Source: Aliarcobacter cryaerophilus ATCC 43158
Lineage (GTDB): Bacteria > Campylobacterota > Campylobacteria > Campylobacterales > Arcobacteraceae
Reading direction: 5' to 3'
Length of the DNA stretch: 64,000 nucleotides
Assembly (NCBI RefSeq): GCF_003660105.1
Contig: NZ_CP032823.1
Coordinates: 434,001 to 498,000, forward strand
Shown: positions 26,975 through 34,062 of the stretch, piece after piece
Layout of the letters: every line of letters starts with the position of its first letter
How positions within the stretch are numbered: the first letter of the stretch is position 1
Notes under the pieces: model-generated
Seen by the model: only the letters and a program-made list of their open reading frames with translations
What the model was told of the DNA's origin: nothing
Database searches by the model: none
Made by a program: the position numbers and the translations under genes

Positions 26975-28276
26975 ATGAGTACCTTAAAAATGCCAAAAAT
27001 ATCAAAACCTCTTAGTGATACAGAGATTAAAAATGCCAAATATACAACTGATGAAGAATTTGAAGTACTAAAAAAGAAATTAGAAGAATCAAATTCAAAT
27101 GAAAAAGCAATAAAGAAAAATAAGTTAGCAGATGGAAAAGGTTTGTATCTTATTATTAAAGCTAATAGCTCTAAAGTATGGAGATTTGATTTTAGATATG
27201 GAAATAAAAATCTTAGTATGTCTTTTGGTGTTTATCCAGAAGTAACTTTAAAAGAAGCTCGAGAAAAGAGAGAAGAAGCTAGACAGTTATTAGCTAATAA
27301 TATTAATCCAATTTCAGCTAAACGAATTAAAAAAGCTTCTGAATCTTTGACTTTACAAAATGTAGTTGATGAATGGATAGAGTTAAGAAAAAAAAGTTCA
27401 AGTGAAGCAACAATAATCCAAAATAGAAGAATGTTAAATAATATTACAAATTGGTTAGGTAATATTGCAATCAAAGATATTAAAAGAGTTGATACTATAA
27501 ATATTTTAGAAAAAATACAAAATAAAGGTGTTATAGAAACTGCTCATAGACTTTTATCGTTAATGAATAAAATATATATGTTTGCTGTTACTAAAGAGTA
27601 TATAGAGCATAATATAATTGCTGATATTGATAAAAAATCTGTATTAATTCCAAGTAATAAAAATATTCACCATCCAGCAATAACATCTCCAAATGAAATA
27701 CAAGAACTACTTAAAGACATTAATTCTATAGGAGAAAAATATAAATGTGATATTAGTGTTATGTTTATATTTAAAATAATTCCTTATGTTTTTGTAAGAA
27801 GCGAGAATATAAGGCTTATGAGATGGAATGAGGTAGATTTAGAAAAAGGAATTTGGGAAATACCTAAAGAAAAGATGAAAACTCATATTGATTTTGTTTG
27901 TCCTTTATCAAGACAAGCAGTAGATATTATAAAACAAATAGAACCATATTCTAGACATAGAAGTGAATTTGTATTTCCATCACCTTTTAAATCTGATAGA
28001 GGAATTTCTGGAGCTACATTATCAGATACATTAAATAAATTAGGTTATCAAAATAAGCATACCTTTCATGGATTTAGAAGTATGTTCTCAACAATAGCTT
28101 ATGAATATTATAAAGAACATGGACTTCATAGTGATATTATAGAATCTTGTTTGGCACATAAAGAAAAAAATAAAGTGAAAGCAGCTTATAATAGAGAATC
28201 AAAATATAAATATTTTGAAGAAAAAAAAGAGTTAATGCAATGGTGGGCTGATTGGTTAGATAAATTAGTAAAATAA
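26975..28276 (+). CDS. int: Tyrosine recombinase/integrase (P4-type, DUF4102 N-terminus)
   Basis: 433 residues. The N-terminal arm-binding domain has GKGLYLIIKANSSKVWRFDF and SFGVYPEVTLKEAREKREEA, a central SAM-like core-binding domain follows (about 125-215), and the catalytic domain shows Arg in FVRSENIRLMRW (about 275), HGFRS (HxxR, about 363), LAHKEKN and the presumed nucleophile Tyr in AAYNRESKYKYFEE. It should excise and integrate the element at the YciI site. Unusually long tandem GGTA motifs (26939-26958) just upstream may be its arm sites. No strong SD. Confidence 0.93.
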   Translation: MSTLKMPKISKPLSDTEIKNAKYTTDEEFEVLKKKLEESNSNEKAIKKNKLADGKGLYLIIKANSSKVWRFDFRYGNKNLSMSFGVYPEVTLKEAREKREEARQLLANNINPISAKRIKKASESLTLQNVVDEWIELRKKSSSEATIIQNRRMLNNITNWLGNIAIKDIKRVDTINILEKIQNKGVIETAHRLLSLMNKIYMFAVTKEYIEHNIIADIDKKSVLIPSNKNIHHPAITSPNEIQELLKDINSIGEKYKCDISVMFIFKIIPYVFVRSENIRLMRWNEVDLEKGIWEIPKEKMKTHIDFVCPLSRQAVDIIKQIEPYSRHRSEFVFPSPFKSDRGISGATLSDTLNKLGYQNKHTFHGFRSMFSTIAYEYYKEHGLHSDIIESCLAHKEKNKVKAAYNRESKYKYFEEKKELMQWWADWLDKLVK

Positions 28277-28319
28277 ATAGATTAAGTTCCCTATAAAGGA
28301 ACAAAGGATAGTATTCCAA

Positions 28320-28613
28320 ATGAACATAATAAGTAAAAGAACATTAATACAATTTTATGAAAAACATACACAAGCTAAAACTGCTTTAGAAGTTTGGCAT
28401 CAAGATGCAAAAAAAGCAGAGTGGAAAACTCCTGATGATATTAAAAAAATTTATTCTAGTGCCTCTTTTTTAGAAGACAATAGAGTTGTTTTTAATATCA
28501 AAGGCAATGATTATAGGCTTATAGTTCATATTGATTATTTAAGAAAAATAGTAAGAGTTAAGTTTATTGGTACTCATGCAGAATATAACAAAATAAATGC
28601 AAAGGAAATCTAA
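28320..28613 (+). CDS. higB: HigB-type toxin (mRNA interferase)
   Basis: A 97-residue RelE-superfamily toxin of the HigB group: N-terminal ISKRTLIQFYEKHTQAKTAL, WHQDAKKAEWKTPDDIK, NRVVFNIKGNDYRLIVHIDY and the C-terminal FIGTHAEYNKIN (catalytic His/Tyr region). Toxins of this family cleave mRNA in the translating ribosome. It precedes the antitoxin by 1 nt, the typical toxin-first HigBA order. Located directly behind the integrase, a position often used for element stabilisation. Confidence 0.88.
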   Translation: MNIISKRTLIQFYEKHTQAKTALEVWHQDAKKAEWKTPDDIKKIYSSASFLEDNRVVFNIKGNDYRLIVHIDYLRKIVRVKFIGTHAEYNKINAKEI

Positions 28614-28614
28614 A

Positions 28615-28977
28615 ATGCAATTAAAAATTTTAAAAACTGAAAAAGATTATGATAAAGCTCTAAATAGGATTGATGAGTTAATGGAACTAAATCCAAAAAT
28701 AGGAACTCCACAAAGTGATGAACTTGAAATATTAGCTTTATTGGTTGAAAAATATGAAGAGATAAACTGGACTATTGAAACTCCAGACCCAATAGAAGCT
28801 ATAAAATATAGAATGGAAGAGATGAATTTAAAACAAAAAGATTTAATACCTTATATTGGAAATAAAAGTAAAGTATCTGAGCTTTTAAATAGAAAAATAT
28901 CTCTTTCTTTAACTATGGTTCGAAATTTATCTCAAGCTTTACATATTTCTGTAGAAACTTTAGTTAAGATTGTATAA
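28615..28977 (+). CDS. higA: HigA-type antitoxin, HTH protein
   Basis: 120 residues from the ATG at 28615, which has AAGGAA at good spacing and follows the higB stop directly; an in-frame ATG at 28597 would overlap the toxin and lacks an SD. The N-terminal helical region (DYDKALNRIDELMEL) is followed by an XRE/Cro helix-turn-helix (NLKQKDLIPYIGNKSKVSEL, LNRKISLSLTMVRNL). It neutralises HigB and represses the operon. Confidence 0.87.
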   Translation: MQLKILKTEKDYDKALNRIDELMELNPKIGTPQSDELEILALLVEKYEEINWTIETPDPIEAIKYRMEEMNLKQKDLIPYIGNKSKVSELLNRKISLSLTMVRNLSQALHISVETLVKIV

Positions 28978-28984
28978 TTATATA

Positions 28985-29081
28985 GCTCGACTTTTTAGGA
29001 TTTTTAGAAAAATCCGTTTCAAAAAGTGAGCAAACAACTGGCTAGGTAAAATATTAGCAAAAAGGTGTTAATCCAGTTGTT
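28985..29081 (+). other. Two stem-loops at the start of the gene-free region
   Basis: First: GCTC(g)ACTTTTT (28985-28996) pairs with AAAAAGTGAGC (29021-29031), enclosing GGATTTTT/AAAAATCC (28998-29015). Second: AACAACTGG (29033-29041) pairs with CCAGTTGTT (29073-29081). No U-tract follows either, so they are not standard terminators for higA; candidates are RNA domains or origin structures. Confidence 0.5.
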
Positions 29082-29281
29082 ACAAGACACTTTCTTTATA
29101 ATATTAATTTATTATAAAATATAAAAGTTAATTTATAAATTTAAGTTTATTTGTCTATCTTTCGAATAATTATTTCTCAAATCAAATCAAGAAAAATCAA
29201 ACTAAAATAAACTTTTAATAAAATCTCTTTATTTACAAAGCCTATAAAATCTTATATACTAGCTTTATAAATATTTAGAGC

Positions 29282-29370
29282 TTTGGCAAGCTTACACTGC
29301 TTAGTTAGATTTATCGCCCGATAAATTTGCCTAAGCTCTAAGTATTTAAATTGAGTGTAAGATTGCCAAA
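29282..29370. repeat. 17-bp imperfect inverted repeat with competing inner pairing
   Basis: 29282-29298 pairs with 29354-29370 (one mismatch; core TTGGCAAGCTTACACT). AGAGCTT just outside/inside the left arm can alternatively pair with AAGCTCT at about 29333-29339, and TTTATCG/CGATAAA forms an inner hairpin, so mutually exclusive folds are possible. Could be an origin, oriT or RNA switch; undetermined. Confidence 0.5.
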
Positions 29371-29478
29371 AAGCACTCTAATTTTTTATTAATCTTAAAA
29401 TAATTCAATTGTTAAATTAAAAAATATAAAAGCCACTTAATTGTTGGAGAATATTTTGAAGTTTAAAAAGGAGGTTCC

Positions 29479-29522
29479 TAGCAATTCTTTCCATGTTAGT
29501 TTGGCGACTACAAGAATTGCTA
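29479..29522. repeat. 11-bp perfect inverted repeat
   Basis: TAGCAATTCTT (29479-29489) and AAGAATTGCTA (29512-29522) around a 22-nt loop. An AAGGAGGTTCCT element just before the left arm resembles an SD but has no sensible ORF. Flanking this, similar sequences near 29430 and 29580 (AAAAGCCACTTAATTGTTGG versus AAAAGCAACTTAAATGTTGA) look duplicated. Confidence 0.4.
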
Positions 29523-29639
29523 AAAAAGTGAAAGCATAATAACATAAATCACAAATAAAATCAACCTTATTCTAATTTAAAAAAGCAACTTAAATGTTGA
29601 GAATAAAATATTGTCTAAATAAAACTATTATTAAGCGGT

Positions 29640-30010
29640 AGAATGTAAGGACTGCACTGTAAGGCGAAATCCTACAATAAATGGAATACTTGCATGAGGT
29701 GAGAATGAACTCACTGAAAATAATCATAGCCAAATAAGAGACCAAATCAGCAAGGTGTGAGGATGTGTATGTGGTACGATTCACCTTGGAGATGCCCGTT
29801 CTACTATTTTAATATAGTAGTAAGAACACTCCTATAGATTTACCAGTTAAGATATAAAACAGAGGTTTTTAAATTAGTAAAATACTAATACTGGATTGAT
29901 AAAGATATAGGTTACTAGATAAGGGGAACCGTCTAGTGTAATTGTGTTGTAGATTAAGAGCTGAACAATAATCTACTTAAGTCGAAGCGACTGACCGAAA
30001 AAGTCGAGTC
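29640..30010 (+). ncRNA. Candidate large structured RNA of unknown class
   Basis: About 370 nt with no convincing ORF and many short perfect stems in series: GTGAG/CTCAC (29699-29714), AAGGTG/CACCTT (29752-29787), CTACTAT/ATAGTAG (29801-29820), CCAGT/ACTGG (29843-29894) enclosing ATTAGTA/TACTAAT (29873-29889), ACTAGA/TCTAGT (29914-29937), GTAGATTA/TAATCTAC (29949-29976), and AGTCG/CGACT (29980-29992) with a competing AGTCG at 30002-30006. GC content looks higher than in the flanks. The group I/II intron core is not convincingly present. Strand inferred from the neighbouring plus-strand hairpin and SD; not certain. Confidence 0.4.
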
Positions 30011-30017
30011 ATAACTT

Positions 30018-30068
30018 AACTTGCCCTTGTAACAAAGTGTTAAATTCATTTTGTTGCAAGGGCAAGTT
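30018..30068. repeat. 17-bp hairpin following the structured region
   Basis: 30018-30034 pairs with 30052-30068 (core AACTTGCCCTTG/CAAGGGCAAGTT, one G-T) around a 17-nt loop. It is followed by a 60-nt pyrimidine-rich run (30070-30128), and its 3' edge GTTGTCTCC (30066-30074) can also pair with GGAGACAAC at 30146-30154, so two alternative hairpins share bases. Confidence 0.55.
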
Positions 30069-30155
30069 GTCTCCGCTTCCCTCTCTCCCCTATCAAATCA
30101 TCTTCCTTCTCTTCTTTCTTTTCACTTAAAAATTAGATTAAAAAAGGAGACAACG

Positions 30156-30272
30156 ATGACAAAAAAGGTGGTTAAGATTTATATTATGAAATTAAATTTT
30201 CTAAAATTTTTTCTCCAAATTTATTTCTCTCAAATTCTTCTATTTCTTTATTTATTTTTTCTAACTTTTTAG
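30156..30272 (+). CDS. Possible 38-residue hydrophobic peptide
   Basis: ATG behind a strong GGAG (30146-30149) reading MTKKVVKIYIMKLNFLKFF and on to a hydrophobic tail. It overlaps the 3' end of the minus-strand gene by 89 nt, so much of its hydrophobicity may simply mirror that gene's Lys/Asn codons. Its SD can be buried in the GTTGTCTCC/GGAGACAAC hairpin. A toxin-like or leader peptide is possible, but coding is unproven. Confidence 0.2.
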   Translation: MTKKVVKIYIMKLNFLKFFLQIYFSQILLFLYLFFLTF

Positions 30273-31278
30273 GTTCTAAAATTATTTTGTATATTTCTTC
30301 TTTAGATAATTCTTTATTTATCTTTTTTAAATATTCACTAATTCTTTTGTAATTTTTAAACTCATCTAATTTCTCAAACTCTAATGATATTTCTTTTATT
30401 AGTTCTTTATTTATTTCATTTTTATTTTCACTAAAATATCCATAAATTTCATTTACAACAGATACTTTATTGTCATATAAAATATCTTCCTCTTTAAAGT
30501 TATTATTTGAATAAACTAAAAAACCTATTGCATGATATAACAATTCATCATTATTTGAATTTATGAATAATTCAAAATCAGTTTTAATCAAATAATTAAT
30601 AAAGAAGTACATATCATTATCCCAATATTGTATGAATGATAAGTGATTGTATATGTGTTCAAATTGCTTTTGAGAATGCTCAATTATTTCTTTAATTAAA
30701 TTTTGCTTCTCTTTTTTTTCATTAAAATTAAAATTATCAGTTTTTGATTTAGCATTATCTTCATTTGAAAAGTTTTCATCTGTAAATTCTATAAAGTTTG
30801 TATGTTCTTTTTCTAATTTTTCTTTTAAATATAATAACCTTTTATCAAAGTTACCTTTTTCGAACTCTTTTTCTTGATTTTTGAATATATAATCACTTAG
30901 TGCTTTATTGAAGTCATATTTTTCAATCAAATTTGATTCATACTCATAATCTGTTGAAGAAAAGAAATTCTTTTTATTTTTTAAATTGCTTAAAAAGTAA
31001 AAATAAAAGTCTTTAATATATTCTTCATAAATACTTCTTAGTGATGAACTAGTACTTTTAAAGCTTTGAATATATTTATTTTTATTTATTTTCATAAAAT
31101 TATTTTTTATATAATTTGTTGCTTCAAAATTAATAATTTCACCAGTTTGTAAAAACTCTTCAATTTCAGAATCTGTAAAATATTTGTGAAGAAGTTCTAT
31201 TATTGGTCTATTTTGATTTTTCCAGTTATAGTATGTTTTATCTGAAATATCTAAAATTTTTTTTATATTTTCTTTCAT
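30184..31278 (-). CDS. Putative DNA-binding regulator with N-terminal HTH, unknown family
   Basis: 364 residues. The N-terminus (MKENIKKILDISDKTYYNWK) looks like a helix-turn-helix reading head; the rest is a Lys/Glu/Asn-rich, largely helical body with no recognised domain or membrane segment. It is transcribed away from the AlpA/ParA operon, and its promoter region contains two identical 18-bp repeats, so I infer it is a repressor of the transfer operon. An alternative is a plasmid-type Rep accessory factor. Confidence 0.6.
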   Translation of the reverse strand: MKENIKKILDISDKTYYNWKNQNRPIIELLHKYFTDSEIEEFLQTGEIINFEATNYIKNNFMKINKNKYIQSFKSTSSSLRSIYEEYIKDFYFYFLSNLKNKKNFFSSTDYEYESNLIEKYDFNKALSDYIFKNQEKEFEKGNFDKRLLYLKEKLEKEHTNFIEFTDENFSNEDNAKSKTDNFNFNEKKEKQNLIKEIIEHSQKQFEHIYNHLSFIQYWDNDMYFFINYLIKTDFELFINSNNDELLYHAIGFLVYSNNNFKEEDILYDNKVSVVNEIYGYFSENKNEINKELIKEISLEFEKLDEFKNYKRISEYLKKINKELSKEEIYKIILEPKKLEKINKEIEEFERNKFGEKILENLIS

Positions 31279-31312
31279 TTTTATACCTATATTTTTATTT
31301 TGATTTTAGATT

Positions 31313-31370
31313 ATATCAAAATAATGTAAATAGTACAATATATTATCAATTAATATCAAAATAATGTAAA
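31313..31370. promoter_or_regulatory. Putative operator: two 18-bp direct repeats
   Basis: ATATCAAAATAATGTAAA occurs identically at 31313-31330 and 31353-31370, 40 bp apart (about four helical turns, same DNA face). The second ends 5 bp before the -35 box of the rightward promoter, and the pair lies in the divergent spacer, a typical operator arrangement. Confidence 0.65.
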
Positions 31371-31375
31371 AAACA

Positions 31376-31404
31376 TTGACACTACTTAAAATATTGTATA
31401 TAAT
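31376..31404 (+). promoter_or_regulatory. Consensus sigma-70 promoter of the transfer operon
   Basis: TTGACA (31376-31381), a 17-bp spacer, TATAAT (31399-31404): a perfect consensus, rare in this AT-rich genome where -35 boxes are normally poor. It drives the AlpA-like gene and probably everything to about 41.5 kb. Such a strong promoter presumably needs repression, consistent with the adjacent repeats. Confidence 0.8.
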
Positions 31405-31410
31405 ACATTT

Positions 31411-31439
31411 TATACATTTATTTATAAAATAAATGTATA
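31411..31439. repeat. 13-bp perfect inverted repeat at the operon's start site
   Basis: TATACATTTATTT (31411-31423) and AAATAAATGTATA (31427-31439) with a 3-nt gap, beginning about 7 bp after the -10. It could be an operator or a hairpin at the 5' end of the mRNA. Confidence 0.55.
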
Positions 31440-31461
31440 TATTACAATAAGGAGTTAATAA

Positions 31462-31653
31462 ATGGAAGACAAATTTATTCAAAGTGGTGAGATAGAGAAA
31501 TATATAAGTATAGGTAAAACAAAAATAACTGAAATAATAAAAAATGGTAAATTTGTGAAGCCTATTCTTATTGATGGTTTTAGTTATCCACTATATAGTG
31601 TTGAAGAAATTAAAAACTGGATGGAGGAACAAAAACAAAAAAGACATATATAA
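31462..31653 (+). CDS. AlpA-like small DNA-binding protein
   Basis: A 63-residue protein with a MerR/AlpA-like winged helix: FIQSGEIEKYISIGKTKITE forms the HTH and YPLYSVEEIKNWMEEQ the wing/C-helix typical of AlpA and excisionase-like proteins. A good SD (AAGGAG) precedes the ATG. First gene after the strong promoter; it may act as excisionase/directionality factor or as activator of integrase or transfer genes. Confidence 0.7.
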   Translation: MEDKFIQSGEIEKYISIGKTKITEIIKNGKFVKPILIDGFSYPLYSVEEIKNWMEEQKQKRHI

Positions 31654-31802
31654 AAAACTCCCTCTTTAAAAAACTTTTCGACGAGTGACAAAAGAGAGAG
31701 GTAGGTAAAACCATAAATATTAGTTTTTAACCATTGCAATTATATCATAACTCATAATAGTAATGATTATTCAACCTTTTTTTAAATTAAAGAGGATTAA
31801 AA

Positions 31803-32585
31803 ATGAAAAATCAAAAAATAGTAACGGCAAACACAAAAGGTGGTTCATCTAAATCAACAAGTTCAATGCAATCTATTGCTACATATTTTCTTGCCCGAGG
31901 ACAAGAAGTAGAGTTGCTTGAGTTAGATAATCAAAACCAAGATGCAAAAATATTTTCAAAATCAAGAATAAAAACAAAACAAATAAATGTTGAATCTAAT
32001 GCAAAAGACCTAAATCAAACTGTAAGGGATTTGTTTTTGAGCGAAGATAAAAATAATAAAGTAATGGACATCGGGGGTAATGCCACTACCTCTAATTTTT
32101 TATCAGCACTAAAATCAACACATATGTATAATATGGTTGATTTGTTTGTAATCCCTATGTCTGGTGGTTCACAAGATTTGCTCAATGGTGTTAATACCCT
32201 TAAAATTATTTTAGATATGGATAAAAACGCAAAAGTATTATTTGCTTTATCTCGGGTGAGAAATCCAAAAAGAATTCAATTTCAATACGGTGATTTTTTG
32301 AATGACGATGAGTTAAAAAAATATCCATATATTATATTGCCAGAGAGCGATTGTATAGATTTGAGCCGTAAACTTAAAAAAACTGTGTACGAGCTTGCTC
32401 AAGATGAGCAAGAAAAAGAAAATATAAATAAAAAATTATTAGAATCCTTCAATAAAAATGATAAAAACTCAATATATTCATACAGTCTTATTTTGGAGAT
32501 TTTTGAAGATTCTCAAAATTATAAAAAAGAAATTATTGATGTAGCTCATCAAACACTGGACGAGGTACTCAATGGAAAAAAATGA
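31803..32585 (+). CDS. ParA/MinD-family ATPase
   Basis: 260 residues with a deviant Walker A (TKGGSSKST, residues 11-19, signature Lys12 and Lys17), a switch region around LLELDNQNQDA, and MDIGGNATTSNFLSAL as Walker A' / B region. Members partition plasmids or position secretion machinery. No ParB gene is obvious; the adjacent 127-residue membrane-anchored coiled-coil protein, overlapping by 14 nt, is a potential partner. Probably stabilises the excised element or localises the transfer complex. Confidence 0.82.
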   Translation: MKNQKIVTANTKGGSSKSTSSMQSIATYFLARGQEVELLELDNQNQDAKIFSKSRIKTKQINVESNAKDLNQTVRDLFLSEDKNNKVMDIGGNATTSNFLSALKSTHMYNMVDLFVIPMSGGSQDLLNGVNTLKIILDMDKNAKVLFALSRVRNPKRIQFQYGDFLNDDELKKYPYIILPESDCIDLSRKLKKTVYELAQDEQEKENINKKLLESFNKNDKNSIYSYSLILEIFEDSQNYKKEIIDVAHQTLDEVLNGKK

Positions 32586-32955
32586 TGAGGTAACTATAAG
32601 TGAGGCAAAAAGAGTTACCGCCGAATTAAAAGCATCAATATTAAAACTTGATGTTTTAAATCAAGATGTTATTAATAACATTACTCAACTGCAAGATTTA
32701 AATTCAAAAATGAAAGATTATACATCTATTATAAGCAAGTTTGAATCAAAAGATGAAAAAGAGATGGTTCGAAATTACTCTCTTTATTTATCTTTTCTTG
32801 CCCAAAAAATCGAAGATTTAGGAAAAAATCAAGATTTAAAAAAAATAGAAAGAATCATAAACATAAGCAACAAGATAGTTAGTTTATCAGTGGTTAAGAT
32901 ATCAGTAATTGTCGCAGTTGTTACAACTGCATTGAATTTCATAATTTTAAAATAG
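32572..32955 (+). CDS. Coiled-coil protein with C-terminal membrane anchor
   Basis: 127 residues: soluble helical region rich in Lys/Asp/Leu heptads (about 5-95), then a single C-terminal membrane segment (ISVIVAVVTTALNFIIL). Overlaps the ParA-like gene by 14 nt, implying coupled translation. Topology suits a tail-anchored partner of the ATPase. No family recognised. Confidence 0.65.
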   Translation: MEKNDEVTISEAKRVTAELKASILKLDVLNQDVINNITQLQDLNSKMKDYTSIISKFESKDEKEMVRNYSLYLSFLAQKIEDLGKNQDLKKIERIINISNKIVSLSVVKISVIVAVVTTALNFIILK

Positions 32956-32965
32956 AGGTCTAAAA

Positions 32966-33361
32966 ATGAAAAATAAAGTTGAATTCTTATCGAAAATTAT
33001 TATTGAAAATACAAGAATAGATGAAATAGAACTAAGCGAAGAATATATTCTAACTATTGAGATTAATTCATTAAATGGAAAAGAGACAGAAGATATTATT
33101 TTTTTAAATGATTTTTCTAGAAAAAAAGTAGTTATAGATGGTTTTTTTTTAGATATAAAATGTGTATTAGATACAACTAATATCGAAAAAATAGGTGTTG
33201 CAATTTCAAAAAAATTAAAAATAGATTTTGTAGAAGAGTGGGAGTTCATTTTTATCACAAAAAATAAACCTTGTCTTTTTGAACAGATTTCAATCAGAAC
33301 ATTTTCTTCCCAATTTAAATTAAATCCAAAGCAAGAAAATTATAAATGGAGTAAAAAATGA
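32966..33361 (+). CDS. Hypothetical soluble protein
   Basis: 131 residues, mixed alpha/beta by appearance (strands EYILTIEINS, KVVIDGFFLDIKCVL, EWEFIFITK), no signal peptide or membrane helix. SD AGAGG lies close to the ATG. Ends 4 nt into the next gene (ATGA overlap). No function assigned; co-expressed with the transfer genes. Confidence 0.6.
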   Translation: MKNKVEFLSKIIIENTRIDEIELSEEYILTIEINSLNGKETEDIIFLNDFSRKKVVIDGFFLDIKCVLDTTNIEKIGVAISKKLKIDFVEEWEFIFITKNKPCLFEQISIRTFSSQFKLNPKQENYKWSKK

Positions 33362-34062
33362 AAAATATATTATTAAATAAATTTCAAGCTCTTAAAAAAT
33401 GGAGCTTGAAAAATGAAGTTGAATTACAAAAGGTGTCAGAAAAAATTGAACTTCAAGAGCAAAAAATCAAAGATTTAAAATCTAATCAATTTCAAAAAAA
33501 AGATAAAGATATAAAAATCGAATTAGAAAAAGAAAAAGATAATACCGATTTTTTAAAAAAGGTTTATAAAGTAAAATCAGATTTAAGCCCAAATATTGGG
33601 TTTGATAATGATAATTTTTCAGAAAAAATAAAAGAAGCTGAAAAAATTGAAACTGATATAGGAGATGTAAGAAATGAAAGTAAAAAGATTGATTTAAAAA
33701 TCGATGATTTATCAACTAATAATTTGACTCAAACACAAAAAGACAAACTATTTGAAGAAATTGAAAAAGATATTTTAAATTTAAAATCAGCAGTCGAAAA
33801 ACTAAGAGATGAGAACCAAAATCTAAAAATAGAGCTTGAATTACTGATTGAAAAAAATAAAATTGAGAGACAAAAATCAGGACTTGAAAAAGAAAATTCT
33901 AATTTAAAAGATAAGCTTGAATCCCTAAAAAATAAGACTCAAAATTCAAAAAATGAATTTGAATCAGATTCAAAAAATAAAATCACTTATTCAAATTCAA
34001 AAGATACTAAAAAAATCCAAGAGTATCAAACACTCGAAAATAAAAACGAAAAGGAGCGATAA
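33358..34062 (+). CDS. Coiled-coil protein
   Basis: 234 residues dominated by Lys/Glu/Asn heptads (about 20-60 and 95-205), no membrane segment. Probably a long rod or scaffold. Overlaps the preceding gene (ATGA) and abuts the next (TAAATG), so it is inside one polycistronic unit. No homologue recognised. Confidence 0.6.
   Translation: MKNILLNKFQALKKWSLKNEVELQKVSEKIELQEQKIKDLKSNQFQKKDKDIKIELEKEKDNTDFLKKVYKVKSDLSPNIGFDNDNFSEKIKEAEKIETDIGDVRNESKKIDLKIDDLSTNNLTQTQKDKLFEEIEKDILNLKSAVEKLRDENQNLKIELELLIEKNKIERQKSGLEKENSNLKDKLESLKNKTQNSKNEFESDSKNKITYSNSKDTKKIQEYQTLENKNEKER

Noticed and set aside
28597-28614. Upstream start for HigA at 28597
   Set aside because: Overlaps the toxin gene and lacks an SD; the ATG at 28615 has AAGGAA.
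29590-29784. Minus-strand 64-codon frame in the gene-free region
   Set aside because: No SD, no plausible protein composition, and it overlaps the hairpin cluster; judged non-coding.
29750-29940. Group I intron core (AATCAGCA-like, CCTATA/AAGATATAGG pairing)
   Set aside because: Some P/Q/S-like strings and a possible P7-P9 layout exist, but the P3-P8 helices do not close convincingly and no interrupted gene flanks it. Left as an unclassified structured region.
29640-30010. Group II intron
   Set aside because: No GUGYG 5' end, no domain V-like 34-nt hairpin with the AGC triad and no intron-encoded protein; the stems do not assemble into the six-domain order.
30184-30272. Confident small-protein call at 30156
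   Set aside because: The SD is good, but 89 nt overlap an opposing gene and composition may be a by-product of it; kept only at low confidence.
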